DNA of 64,000 nt from assembly GCA_964007475.1 (NCBI GenBank), contig OZ023274.1, positions 30,001,250 through 30,065,249 on the forward strand, read 5' to 3'. The stretch's first letter is position 1; every line of letters begins with the position of its first letter. A program made the translations under genes and the position numbers. The DNA is from Hybos culiciformis. Taxonomy: Eukaryota > Arthropoda > Insecta > Diptera > Hybotidae. Of the stretch, positions 1 to 10,643 are shown piece by piece. Under the pieces are notes generated by a model that searched no databases, had not been told where the DNA came from, and saw only the letters and a list, made by a program, of their open reading frames with translations.

Positions 1-168
1 ACAAATGTTTTACGAACAAATGTTTTACGAACAAATGTTTTACGAACAATGTTTTTACGAACAAATGTTTTACGAACAAATGTTTTTACGAAGAAATGTT
101 TTACGAAGAAATGTTTACGAACAAATGTTTTACGAAGAAAAAATTACGAACAAATGAAGGTTACCCAT
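1..168. mobile_element. Foldback-type element, right arm only (truncated by window start)
   Basis: Tandem 15-16-bp words alternate between TTTTACGAACAAATG and TTTTACGAAGAAATG. The array ends in ATTACGAACAAATGAAGGTTACC, the same terminus as the complete foldback element at 21756-22695. Only one arm lies in the window; the rest must lie upstream. No gene is present. Confidence 0.75.
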
Positions 169-411
169 TTTAAATGTTTTAATAATGTTTAATGTTTAAT
201 GCTTGTATATTTTCACTGTTGTCATTTCAATAACCAAATTCAAAAAATTGTATTCAATTTTCTTTTTTTTTTGAAGTTTATACTTCTTTAGGCGCGGTGT
301 ATGATATAAATGAGTAATTCTGTAGGGGGTAAAAATTATTTTACTCATTCGAATTTCGAGTTAAAAAAAAACGACATGCTGTACCGTTTGAATACTCAAA
401 AAAAATGAGTC

Positions 412-655
412 CACTCAATAATCATTTGTTATTTATAAAAACAAAATAATTTAGCACGAAAAATTATTTTTAAAAATCTTTCGTTTACAAATTTTTTAAA
501 ATTAAAATTTTTTTTCAAATTAGGTAGTTCAATAATCATTTGTCATTTATAAAAACAAAATAATTTAGCGCGGAAAATTTAAATTCAAATTATTTTTTAA
601 AAATCTTTCGTTTACAAATTATTTAACAACTAAAATTTATTTTTCAAAATAGGTA
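412..655. repeat. Tandem duplication, unit about 115-125 bp
   Basis: Two diverged copies (412-526 and 527-655) share the block beginning TCAATAATCATTTG and the block ATCTTTCGTTTACAAAT. The rest of 169-650 is AT-rich sequence in which I see nothing. Confidence 0.75.
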
Positions 656-1212
656 GGTCCGGTGAAATAAAGATTACCTGCCGAAAATTTTTTGGGCAGG
701 GACCTACGGTTAGGTCGTGCCGGCTCAAAATATGTTAAAAAAAAATTTTTCCTCCGGTGAAATAATTAGATTACCTGACCAAAAATTTTGAGTGCGGAGC
801 TACAAATAATTACAAATAATTATAGTTAGTCTCCCGCCTCAAAATATACCAAAATAATTTTTTTGAGGCGGAAGTGAGGGCGGAAGTGTGGGCGAAAGTG
901 AGGGCGGAAGTGATGGCGGAAGTGAGGGCGGAAGTGAGGGCGGAAGTGAGGGCTTCTGAGGGCGGAAGGGAGGGCGGAAGTGAGGGCGGAAGTGAGGGCG
1001 GAAGTGTGATTGGAAGTGCGGGCGGAAGTGAGGGTGGAGTTACCTGACCAAAAATTTTGGATAGGGAGCTATGGTTAGGGTCTTCCCTGCTTAAAATATG
1101 CAAAAAAAAGTTTTTCAAATAGGTAGCGCCGGTGAAATAAAGATTACCTGGCCAAAAGTTTTGGGTAGCTAGCTACTTTTAAAGTCGTCCTGGCTCAAAA
1201 TATAAAAAAAAA
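645..1212. repeat. Dispersed/tandem repeat with words GGTGAAATAAAGATTACC and CGGCTCAAAATATG
   Basis: About four imperfect units of roughly 90 bp, each reading: reach of GGTAGCTCCGGTGAAATAAA, then GATTACCTG, AAAATTTTGGGTAGG, and a GGCTCAAAATAT box followed by an A-run. The same sequence recurs at 20340-20460 and inverted at 37735-37860, so this is a dispersed family. A GC-rich minisatellite (862-1046) interrupts the array. Confidence 0.7.
862..1046. repeat. GC-rich minisatellite, unit GAGGGCGGAAGT (12 bp)
   Basis: About fifteen near-identical 12-bp units of GAGGGCGGAAGT with few substitutions. Because 12 is a multiple of three, all frames stay open and give a spurious proline/serine- or alanine/leucine-rich reading frame. 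It sits inside an AT-rich repeat, so its base composition is a sharp local anomaly. Confidence 0.9.
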
Positions 1213-1441
1213 ACACACGAAGCAGTCATAGGAACTGCCGAAAGAAGTTTATACTTAAAGCTTTAAACTATGAAATAACAATGACTACAAATAATGGACT
1301 GCTTTTGGACTGCTGGACTGATTTTTATTTTTATTTACATTTTGTACTGAGCAGCCCATCATTTATATCCACTGTTATTTCATAGTTTAAAGCTTTAAGT
1401 ATAAACTTCTTTCGGCAGTTCCTATGACTGCTTCGTGTGTT
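1213..1441. mobile_element. Hairpin MITE (ACACACGAAGCAGTC family), copy 1
   Basis: The first and last ~70 bp are inverted repeats, starting ACACACGAAGCAGTCATAGG and ending in its complement GCTTCGTGTGT. The core also pairs partly (AATGGACTGC against the GCAGCCCATCA region). Two further copies lie at 23449-23662 and 36666-36901. No coding capacity. The flanking A/T runs obscure the target-site duplication. Confidence 0.85.
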
Positions 1442-2634
1442 TTTTGTTTATTTATTTATTCTATTTAACTAAAAAAAATTAAAAATTATATATTTTGACC
1501 GCTTGAAAAAAACACGTCCGTTCTATTCAAAAATTCAATTAAATATTCTTTACTTTTTATTTACTCCGAAGTTTTTGGAGATTTTTCGAAATTTTTTTTT
1601 ATTATTATTATTATCTATATATATAAAATTCTCGTGTGTTTTGTGTTAGTCCTCAAACTCCTCCGAAACGGCTGGACCGATTTTTATGAAATTTTGAGTG
1701 TATATTTAGTAGGTCTTGGAATCGGATGTAAACTATTTTTCATAGCCATAAGTGATAGGGAAGGGGTGTTTTTCTCATGTTTGTCCTTAAATGTGAAGTA
1801 TTTTCAAAATAGAAAAATTATTGGAACGTAGTTCCTTATCAGACGCTCTTGTGGAAAAATTTATTAAAAATTTGAACACTGAGTGTCGCTAACATATGAT
1901 AAACAAAAAAAAAAGTTTAAAAATTTTATTTTTTTTTTTGAAATTTTGAATTTTTTAAAAATTATTTAAATTCACTATTGAATTTAAATGTTAAATTTAA
2001 TTTAATTTTAAGTATTTATTTTTTTTTTTTTAAATAAATTTTCTTATTATTATTCGTAATTTTTTTATTTTTTAAATAAGAAAAATAAACTCCCGTCGCT
2101 TAAATCTTTTTTTTTTTATATTTTTTTTCTCCTTCCAATTGGAAGTTTGAAATTGGATATTTGTTTCGCTTTTTGTTGTTGTCTTGTCGCTTAGTGCAAA
2201 ACAGTGGTTGACTTTATTATGCTACAATGAAAGGTTATTAAAATGCATACAGATTGATTGGGCATACACCATCGTACGAATGAAATGAGAACTAACTTAA
2301 AAACTGGATTTTTTCATACAGAAAAAAAACTAACTAATAGCCTTTCCAAACTTATTTTCTTGTAATCTTATGATACATTAAAGAAATCCGTTCGTGCTAT
2401 AAAAAAAATTTAGGTATTTAAATATTTTTTAGTTATTTTAATAAATATTGTGTTCTTGTGTTCTTTGTTTGCATTAATAATTAATAGAAATAAAACAAAA
2501 AGAATAGTAAACATCCAATGAAATTTATAAAATTAAAATCAGAAATTCTATCAAAGTTATCTATCAATAATATCTGTACAAAATAATTTCGATGTTTCAC
2601 ATCTATCAAACGTCCCGCCGGCTCTTGTGTTTTT

Positions 2635-3235
2635 TATTGAACTTTGTATGAAAATTGATAAACTTAAATTTTATTTCAATTTATAAAATATTTATAAAAT
2701 AAGATATTTAGAAAATATTAATTTTTTATTATTAACTAATTAATATTTTATAGTTCAAATAAAATTTAGATTTTCATACTAATTTCAATGTAAATAAAAA
2801 TATTGTATAATTTTGTCAGTATTATTTTGCCAATATAAAGGCGCTATTCGGTACCAAGGAAAGTCAAGTCGTCTGCCGGCGTTAGATATTTCGATACTTT
2901 GCCAGTTTGGCTATGATATTTGTTTTTTTTTGTGTTGCAAACAACAAAAACAAAAAATTAAAATTTATAAGTAAATTAACGATACCTGTTAATTTTTTTA
3001 AAATTTATATAATGAGTCGTCGCATTTTATATGATTTGATGAAAACTTAAATTTTATTTGCTTTTATAAAATATTAATAAAATATTTAGAAAATATTAAT
3101 TTTTCATTATTAACTAATTAATATTTTATATTTCAAATAAAATTTAGATTTTGATACTAATTTCAATGTAAATAAATATAAATCTTGTATAATTTTGTCA
3201 ATATAAAGGCGCTATTCGGTACCAAGTCAAGTCAA
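2635..3235. repeat. Tandem duplication inside the Helitron, unit about 200 bp
   Basis: Two diverged copies (about 2635-2865 and 3025-3235) share the TTAGAAAATATTAATTTTT block, an AAAATTTAGATTTT block and end AAAGGCGCTATTCGGTACCA. The second copy ends in a short GTCAA pentamer run. Confidence 0.7.
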
Positions 3236-3327
3236 GTCAAGTCATTAATTAAAATTAAAATTCTTCATACGCAAAGGAACTACGTTCCAATCGGGTGTCC
3301 CATGACAGCTCTTCTGTTTTTTTTATA

Positions 3328-4610
3328 AGGCATGTGCGCGAAAAAAATGTGCCAACGTTTTTTTAGAATTTCTTTGTTAATTTTCGGGATAGTGGGACCC
3401 TTTTTTGCATTTAACTAGCAAATTATTATTAAAATAATTTCGCATTCTCAGATTTTTAATTTTTTTTTTATTTTGAACGAGATGGGTTCGCAACTTGAAT
3501 CAAGAAAAAAAAATTTAAAATTGCCAAACCAATATCCGCATTAGAAAAAATAATTAATTGCTAAAAAAAATTCATAGAAAAACGTTTGGAAAAGTTTTAA
3601 AAAGTTCAATTCTCTGTTCTCTGTAGAAAGAACAGCAGATTCCGGTTGAAAAAGAGGTTTTGTCGATCGAGAATTGGCGAGTAAAGTAAAGACCTCTTTT
3701 AAACACAATCCCAATACTCCGTCAGAAAAATTGCATCAAAAACATGTTGTTCATCCACAACCATTCAAAAAATAAAAAAAGTATAGTGGGCTTAAAACGT
3801 TCAAGGCGCAGAAAGTTCCTGATTCGGCCCTTACGAAATATTCAAGCGATTAATGAGCGAAAAAAATTAAAAAAAAATATAAAAAAAAAATGTCTAGAGA
3901 AATTTAAATGTTGCATTATGGACGTGGAAAGGAATGTCCTTGCTGACTTTCGACAATAACCAGGTCTTGAATTTTATGTTGCATATGGTGCTGAAAAATT
4001 CAAAAATCAGCCTGAACAAAAATTAAAAAAAAAATCTTCATTTGTCCGCGAATTTGTACGTGCGTTGAAGACCAACTCCATTCGTAGTTGAGGGTTCAGT
4101 TAACAAGATTTTTACATCGTAGAGTGCTTCAAAAAACGTCTGAAACCACTTATTGGAAAACATTCAAAAGTTTTTTACTTTTAGCCAGATTCAGCAACCT
4201 CCCACTATGGAAAAAAAGCAATAGAATGGTACATCAACAATAACATTAATTTCGTGCCAAAAATTTCAAACCCACAAAATTTCCCACAACTCCGGCCCAT
4301 TGCGAAATATTGAACTTTAATCAAAAATAAATTAAAATAGACAAAAAAAAAAACAATAAAGAACTGAATTCAAAAAGGCTTGGCCTGCTGCTACCAAAAA
4401 CATTGAAAAAGATACAGTGAAAAGTCTAATGGAGAGCATAAAGCCAAAAGTGGCAGAAATAATTCAAAAATTTTTTTTTTTTAATTCCAATAAAAAGAAT
4501 TGATTTTGAATAAAAAATGCTTTAAAAATAAACCTTAGATTTAAAAATACGTTGTTTTTTTTAATTATATTGCTATTTTTTAATGGCACATTTTTTTCGC
4601 GCACATACCT
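3328..4610 (+). mobile_element. Tc1/mariner-superfamily element nested in the Helitron
   Basis: Inverted ends AGGCATGTGCGCGAAAAAAA and its complement (ending GCGCACATACCT) are flanked by TA on both sides (3326-3327 and 4611-4612), the target duplication of Tc1/mariner elements. The length of 1283 bp is normal for a mariner-size element. It encloses a decayed transposase (next entry) and probably inserted into the Helitron. Confidence 0.85.
3640..4460 (+). pseudogene. Decayed Tc1/mariner (IS630-type) transposase
   Basis: Broken reading frames keep family motifs in order: an N-terminal helix-turn-helix-like stretch around 3690-3850, a first catalytic-block motif CCIMDVERNV (3909-3938), the following LADFRQ and GLEFYVA words, the PDSATSHYGKKAIEW block with the second aspartate codon at 4188-4190, and the LRPI-KY block near 4290. 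The spacing from that aspartate to the expected glutamate position (4302-4304) is 37 residues, which fits a DD37E-like layout. That glutamate is now alanine (GCG), the second residue of the first DD/DE pair is valine, and TGA stops the chain just after. It is inactive. Several stops and frameshifts confirm decay. Confidence 0.8.
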
Positions 4611-4684
4611 TAGTAGGTGAGTCTGAGAAAGTGATTGAAAATTAAAAAAAAAAATATATACATAATAATAAAAAAAAATTGGAT

Positions 4685-5240
4685 AGATGGGAGTGGCAGA
4701 CGGGAGTGGCAGACGGGAGGGGTAGAAGGGGCAGACGGGGTGGCAGGCGAGAAGGCAGGTGAGAGGGCAGACAAGAGGAGCAGATGGGAGAGAAGACGTG
4801 AGGGGCAGACGGGAGGGATAGACTAAAGGGGCGGATGGGAGGGGCAGACGAGAGGGGCAGGCGAGAGAGACAAATGGGAGTGGCAGACGAGAGGGGCAGA
4901 CGGGAGGGGCTAACGGGAGGGGCTGATGGGAGGGGCAGATGGGAGTAGCAGACGGGAGGGTAGGTGCAGACGGGGGGGGGCAGGTGAGAGGGCAGACAAG
5001 AGGAGAAGACGTGAGGGGCGGACGTGAGGGGGAAGACGTGAGGGGGCGGACGTGAGGGGCCGACGTGAGGGGCGGACGTGAGGGGCGGACGGGACGGACA
5101 GACGAGAGGGACAGATGGGAGGAGCTGACGGGAGGGGCAGACGGAAGGGTCAGACGGGAGGGGCAGACGGGAGGGGCAGGCGGGAGGGGCAGACGGGAGG
5201 GGCAGACGGGGGAGCAGACAGGAGGGGCAGAAGGGAAGTC
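4685..5240. repeat. G-rich minisatellite, units like GGGAGGGGCAGAC
   Basis: About forty imperfect 11-14-bp units such as GACGGGAGGGGCA and GACGTGAGGGGCG. The + strand is purine-rich, with many runs of four or more G, so quadruplex formation is conceivable (inference). The proline/serine-rich frame on the minus strand (4464-5261) is an artefact of the repeat. Confidence 0.9.
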
Positions 5241-5322
5241 ATAGACCACATCCCGACACACTTACAATAAATTATTTATTTTTTATTTAATTACCAAAAT
5301 ATTCAACAGAAATAATTTATAT

Positions 5323-5351
5323 GGCAAAACAACGTTTGCCGGGTCAGCTAG
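5323..5351 (+). other. Helitron 3' terminal hairpin and CTAG end
   Basis: GGCAAA (5323-5328) pairs with TTTGCC (5335-5340) around a short loop, followed after a few bases by CTAG (5348-5351). A subterminal hairpin 10-12 bp before CTRR is the transposition stop signal of Helitrons. Confidence 0.8.
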
Positions 5352-5571
5352 TTATTATCTATTATTTAGTTTATTACAATAATACAATTTTTCTAAAGCT
5401 CTAACTGCTAAGGTTTTCGGCTTAATATTTTGTATGTTTTAGTTTGGTTTTTTGATATCTTATTATTTATACCTCGACTTTATACAATCTTTATTTTATG
5501 TTATTGTTATATGTAATAACTAATTTTTGTAAATTTGATATTTTTTGGTAATTTTACCTACATTTAAAAAA

Positions 5572-5807
5572 AAATATGTGAATCTCGGGACACACGGAAG
5601 AAGTGAAACTTCATTGCAAGTAGTATTTTCTGGGAAGGCTAAATAAATATTTAAAATGGCCAAGTGCATATAAGATATGACGCCGATCGATTTTTTCGAC
5701 GGCGACTAGTTGATTTTTGCCCTTCGAATGCTGCGGTCAGTCGACTTAAAATTACTTGTTTTGGGGAATTCGGCGGCTTAGAAAAAATTAAAACCCAGCG
5801 ACTGCTT
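5572..5807. repeat. Dispersed ~235-bp repeat (CTCGGGACACACGG family), copy 1
   Basis: Nearly identical to 24609-24841. Shared blocks include CTCGGGACACACGG, the palindromic GAAGTGAAACTTC, CGATCGATTTTTTCGACGGC and AAACCCAGCGACTGCT. An A-run precedes it and the LINE tail (T-run) follows directly. The short ORFs inside it are the same in both copies but look incidental. Class unknown. 5352-5571 is AT-rich with nothing recognisable. Confidence 0.8.
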
Positions 5808-8112
5808 TTTTTTTTTTTTTTTTTTATTAAAGTTACCAAATCACTAGGTGGGATACCTTTTATGCTTAAAGAAGCATGGATTTGATAATGGAAAGGAAGT
5901 TTAGACGGGATTTAAAAGTGGGATAGTTAGTAGGTAATCATGTACACTTTTCTTAAAGCGGCACAAGTCGTAAGTCAAACGTGCGCCAGCTGTCGGAAAC
6001 AATTTTAATGGGAGAGCATTCCACATTCTCGAGGTGCGAACTGAAAACGAATCTCCAAAGCTCGTTCTCTCACATTTGGGAATTTTGACGAAATATGGAT
6101 GTGACGTTGAAGCGGTACGAGTTTGGCGTGAAAATACTTGAAGTGGAGGAAGTAGGGCCTTTACTTCCAGGGAACACGTATCCGTTCCAACAAGGTATTT
6201 ATAAAAAATTGAAAGTGAACCTACATTGCGACGGTGATTGAGTGATGTTAAAGAGCTGGTGGTTTGGTGATCGTTGATCAATCTAATAGCCCTTCTCTGA
6301 ACTTTGTCCAGGTACTCAAGATGGGTTTCAGGAGCACCAGCCCATATATGCGAATTATATTCTAATTTCGGCCGTATGTAGGATTTGCCGTTTCGAAAAT
6401 ATGATCCTTCCAACTTAGATCGGAAGTTATTTTCGAGCCTAAAATGTCTAGGCTTCCAGATTTTCCAATACTTTCTCCTTGAAAAGAAAATTGGGGATCA
6501 AAAGTTGACAGTTTTCTAGAAATTAGGCAGCATTGGGTTTTGGATGCGTTGAACTCAACTCTGTTGAGAAGACCCCATTGTGAAATTTTGGAAAGGTCGT
6601 GATTTATGCTACTTTGTAGAAAATTGCGTTTCGTAGCAACAGCATTTGAAGATGCTGATTTCCTATTAATAAAATCGTAGCATGCTACCAGGTTACTGTC
6701 ATCGGCGAAGCTGTGGATGGGGTTGAGTGTTGATTTCAGAAGATCGTCGATGAAAATTAAAAAGAGGGTTGGGGAGAGAACACACCCTTGTGGTACACCG
6801 GAATTGATATTAAAAATATGTGACTGGTACCCATCCACAACAGCACGAATAGAACGACCAGACAAAAAATTGCTGATCCAGTTGACAAAGGCTGATCCTA
6901 GACCCATTGATTTAACTTTAGAAATCAATGCCGGATGCCAGACTCGATCAAAAGCCTTAGCTATATCCAAAGCAACAACACAAGCCTCACCGGAATTGTG
7001 AAGACTAACGTTGAGCTTGTGGGAAAGATATGTCATCAGGTCACCAGTCGATCTATTCGTACGAAAACCATATTGCTGGTCACTTAGCAATTTGTTACAT
7101 TCAAGGTATTTTTTGACTTTATTGTTAATAAGGGATTCCATTACTTTGGAAAGAATAGAAGTCAGCGCAATGGGCCTGTAGTTGGAGGGATCGCATTTAT
7201 CGCCTTTTTTTGGAATAGGCTGAACATGCACAACTTTCCACTTGGTGGGGTAAATGCCAAGTGAATATGAAAGATAGAAAAGGTTGCGCAGAGGTTTAGC
7301 TAGAACAGAGGCAGTATGCCGTAAGCCGGAATACCATCAGGGCCAGTTGACTTTTTCACATTCAGATTTTTTAGAGCTTTTAAAACAGCACGTTGCCTAA
7401 AGTAAACTCTTCCAAAAGAAGAGTTTACTGGTGGCAATACAGGTGGATTTTGAGCTGAAGCTGCGAGTGTTGAGTTTTGACTAAAAAGTTTAGCAAACAA
7501 ATTAGCCTTCTCACCCGAATCTGATATGATCCGGTCACCATCTACAAGGGGAGGAAAAGATGAAGGCGAACAAAAGTTTTGCTTTACACTTTTAGCGAAG
7601 CTCCAAAAGCTTCTGCTATTTTTAGGAAGGTTTAATATTTCTTGACGCTTCCTCTGGGTAAACAAAGCCTTCTGCTGACAACAAATCTTACTGCATCTGT
7701 TCCTAACCTCCCGCCAGTGCTTCAGTGAACTTAAAGAATTGCTATGTTTATACTCACGAAAAGCATTATCTCTATCGGCTATGGCCTTTGCACAGGTGTC
7801 ATTGAACCACGGATTTTTAGTATTCGTTTTATTTTGCACTTTTTTATGAGGAATGAAAAGTTTCATTCCTAGCAGAATACTTTCGGTAATGACAGCCGTG
7901 CAAAGGTCAACATCCCTCTCCAAGAAGCAACGAGACAGATCCATCCGCTCTAGAAAACTGGCGAGCCCATCCCAATCAGCTTGAGAATAGGTCCATACCA
8001 GTCTTCCAGGAGCGCTAGATAAACCCGCTCCACCATCAAGAGAGAAGGACGTGCTAATGAGACAATGATCGGAGTTTCCAAGGGGGGAACTAATTGAAGC
8101 GTTATAATTATC
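5808..8112 (-). mobile_element. 5'-truncated non-LTR retrotransposon (Jockey/CR1-like LINE)
   Basis: The T-run at about 5808-5825 is the poly(A) tail read on the plus strand, so the element runs right to left. Its coding remnant goes from the C-terminus of the endonuclease domain (near 8110) through reverse transcriptase to a C-terminal region ending at 5901. The right edge is abrupt: sequence switches at about 8112 into errantivirus reverse transcriptase on the other strand. This is the usual 5'-truncated product of target-primed reverse transcription. Confidence 0.85.
5901..8110 (-). pseudogene. LINE ORF2 remnant: endonuclease end plus reverse transcriptase
   Basis: Three overlapping open segments (8110/7944-7300, 7231-6362, 6413-5901) read as one ORF2 broken by frameshifts near 7230-7300 and 6362-6413. 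The first carries the end of an AP-endonuclease (SDHCLI-like words) and the lead-in KSTGPDGIPA. The second holds reverse-transcriptase blocks: YGFRTNRST, ALDIAKAFDRVWH, SGVPQGCVLSPTLF and the catalytic FADD. The third has the MWNALP block common in Jockey/CR1-like ORF2 tails. The RT catalyses target-primed reverse transcription. The frame breaks and missing 5' half make it non-autonomous. The clade within the Jockey/CR1 group is not resolved. Confidence 0.88.
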
Positions 8113-8870
8113 TGGATTTAAAATTCAGGTTGATAAATGTAAATTTTTTGCAAAAGAAACTGATTATTTAGGGCATATTCTCACCCCTGAAGGAATTAAA
8201 CCAAATGAAAAAAAAATTGAAATAATCAGGCAAATTAAATTACCCAAAACTCCTAAGCAAATAAAATCCTTGGTATTACTGGATACTACAGAAAATTAAT
8301 TAGGGACTACGCAAAAGTAGCACAACCAATGACTAAATATCTAAAAAAAAATAATAAATTAATATAAATAATCCATTATATGAGGAAGCCTTTCAAAAGT
8401 TAAAAAATCTAATTACTAGTTATCAGATTCTACGTTATCCTGATTTCAAGAAAAAATTCGTGTTGACCACAGACGCGTCGAGTTTCGCTATAGGAGCCGT
8501 ACTCTCTCAAGACGGCCACCCAATTAGTTTCGCAAGTAGGACTTTGAATAGTCACGAATGCAACTACTCGATTATAGAAAAAGAACTCTTAGCTATTATA
8601 TGGGCCACAAAATATTTTCGCCCCTATCTTTATGGCACAAAATTCCTAATCAAGACCGACCATCGTCCGTTAGTATGGTTAAATTCCTTAAAAGAGCCAA
8701 ACGCGAAGTTGCAAAGATGGAGAATTCGTCTTAATGAATACGAATTCGACATCGAATATGTTAAGGGCAAGGAAAATAACATAGCAGATTTCTGAAGTCG
8801 AATTAATAATTTAAATAACCCAGAATCTCCTGAACAAAATGAAAATAACGCGATTGAACACCAAACCGAA
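8113..8870 (+). pseudogene. Errantivirus RT C-terminus and RNase H
   Basis: Starts inside RT with the QVDKCKFF and TDYLGHIL words that follow the YMDD palm, then the [13 protein letters not shown] connection (frameshift near 8270). RNase H follows with [17 protein letters not shown] (first catalytic Asp), the IEKELLAI block and the TDHRPLVWL block, ending [10 protein letters not shown], where a stop (TGA, 8793-8795) replaces the usual continuation. RNase H would degrade template RNA during reverse transcription. It is inactive as a polyprotein because upstream domains are gone and frames are broken. Confidence 0.88.
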
Positions 8871-8959
8871 AATTCTTCTTTAACAACAATTCAATCAATG
8901 CGATCATATTTTCATAACAAATACCATTATAAACAAATATTTTACTCAAATATATTTAG

Positions 8960-10225
8960 TAAAAAATAAAATTGAAGAAATTATAGTTAAATATGATAAA
9001 TTTAGGCAGATCTTCATAGAAGAAAATGATTTAAATAACACCAATTACCTAAATGACATTCTTAGGCGCTACATTAAAAATGGTATCACAGGAATATACT
9101 CTGAATTAGATGATTTAAAATTTAACATATTACAAAATAAAATAAAAATAACAAAATTAAATTTATTAAATGCGAAAAAAAAGCTTTTGATGTAGAGAAT
9201 GAAGATGAAGCGATTAAAATTATAACAAAAATTCACTGTCAATCAAATCACAGAGGAATAATTGAAAATTATTTCGAAATTAGAGATCAATATTTTTTCC
9301 CAAAATTAAAAGAGCTAGATAATTCATAAATTTATTAATAACTGCGACATTTGTAATGAAGCAAAACATGATCGAAATCCTAATAAATATAAATTCGAAA
9401 TATCTCAAACACCCACTGAACCTAACGAAATTATTCACAGTGATACATTTTACTGTTATAAGCAAGTCATTCTTACGTTAATTGATAAATTTACAAAGCA
9501 TCTAATGGTTCAGAGATTAAATGATCGCAATGCAATTACAATAATTGAAGCGTTAAGAAAAAGATTTTCGATTTTTGGAAAACCGAAAAAAATGGTTTTC
9601 GACAATCAATTCGATAATATTAATATAAAAGATTTTCTCAGAACAGAAACCATCGAAGTTCATTTTACGTCTCCCGTAGTCACACAGGAAATTTCCCAAT
9701 CGAAAGAGTCCACGGTACTTTAATCGAACACCTTAGAATCCTTGATGCTCAAAAATCAAATTTATCCCCGGTAGACAAAATTTTATTTGCAACGGAGAAA
9801 TATAATAGCTCAATTCATTCTACAACCGAAATAAAGCCAATTGATTTCATTTTAAATCGGGTGCCAAATATTCAAATTATCAGGGAAAAACTGGAGAAGA
9901 AAAAACAACATATCATAGAAAAGTTAAATAAAAATCGCAAAAACTTTGTTCTCCAAAATAAAAATGAGATATTAATAGAAAACCCTGAGGCAGCTCGTTA
10001 CAAACACATAAAAAGATATATTAAAATTAAACCTAAAATTCTGATTAACAAACTACAAGATGGCAGAAACAAAAATGTTCATCCTTCAAGAATTAAAAGA
10101 AATTTCAAATTTTCAGGTAAAGAAAAACAGAGTACTTCGAACCATCCATCAGTTGACAACTTTAATTTTGCTTTCCATCATGATCAACTCAACTCTGGCA
10201 ACAGTAACCATCCAAAGTCCTGAAA
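8960..10225 (+). pseudogene. Errantivirus integrase, broken
   Basis: An HHCC-type zinc-binding N-terminus can be read around 9225-9365 (HCQSNHRG, then NNCDICNEAKH), followed by the catalytic core: HSDTF (first Asp, about 9440), the FDNQFDN block (second Asp, about 9600), then a frameshift near 9690 before the expected glutamate region. The C-terminal part (9861-10223) is lysine-rich and basic, as in errantivirus integrases. Multiple stops and frame changes show it is dead. Its normal role is insertion of the cDNA, often into short TA-rich targets. Confidence 0.82.
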
Positions 10226-10643
10226 ATCAAGGTGGTTAAACAACAAGAAATCTCAATAATCCAAAATTATTCAAAAGTATTCCATTTAATAAATTTAACT
10301 GAATTAGAAACAACTATTCATCAAATAATAGGTAATATCGCGAATACTTTCTCTCAAACAGAGGATCTCGCATTAATATCACAACTCGAGGTCCAATTAA
10401 ATAGAACTCATCATAATATAAAAACTCTTGTACCAATGAGACACAAAAGAGGCCTAATAAATGTAGGATGGAACGTTATAAAATACCTCTTTGGTAATTT
10501 AAATGAAGACGATAAAAACGAAATCAACGAACATTTAAAAAATATTGATATTAACAACCAAAACCTCATAACAAATTTTAATAAACAAGTAAAATACAGC
10601 AATTTATTTCAGGAAAATTTAGAAACTCTTCGAAAACACATAA

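Larger units (their letters stand above)
1614..5351 (+). mobile_element. Non-autonomous Helitron (rolling-circle transposon)
   Basis: The 5' end is TC followed by TATATATATAAAATTCTCGTG and the CTCCGAAACGGCTGGACCGA block typical of insect Helitrons. The 3' end is GCCGGGTCAGCTAG, ending in CTAG, preceded by a short hairpin (5323-5340). The element sits between host A (1613) and T (5352), as rolling-circle insertion requires. There is no Rep/helicase ORF, so it must be mobilised in trans. Inside are a direct duplication (about 2640-3240), a GGAACTACGTTCCAATCGGG block, a mariner element (3328-4610) and a G-rich minisatellite (4685-5240). Termini, hairpin and A|T insertion are seen in the sequence; assignment to Helitrons is from known family features. 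Confidence 0.88.

Noticed and set aside
810..1118. 102-codon minus-strand ORF rich in proline and alanine
   Set aside because: It overlaps the 12-bp minisatellite; the frame is open only because the repeat length is a multiple of three.
4464..5261. 265-codon minus-strand ORF rich in proline and serine
   Set aside because: Artefact of the G-rich minisatellite in the Helitron; its N- and C-terminal parts are unrelated AT-rich sequence.
6717..7001. 94-codon plus-strand ORF
   Set aside because: Antisense of the LINE reverse transcriptase.
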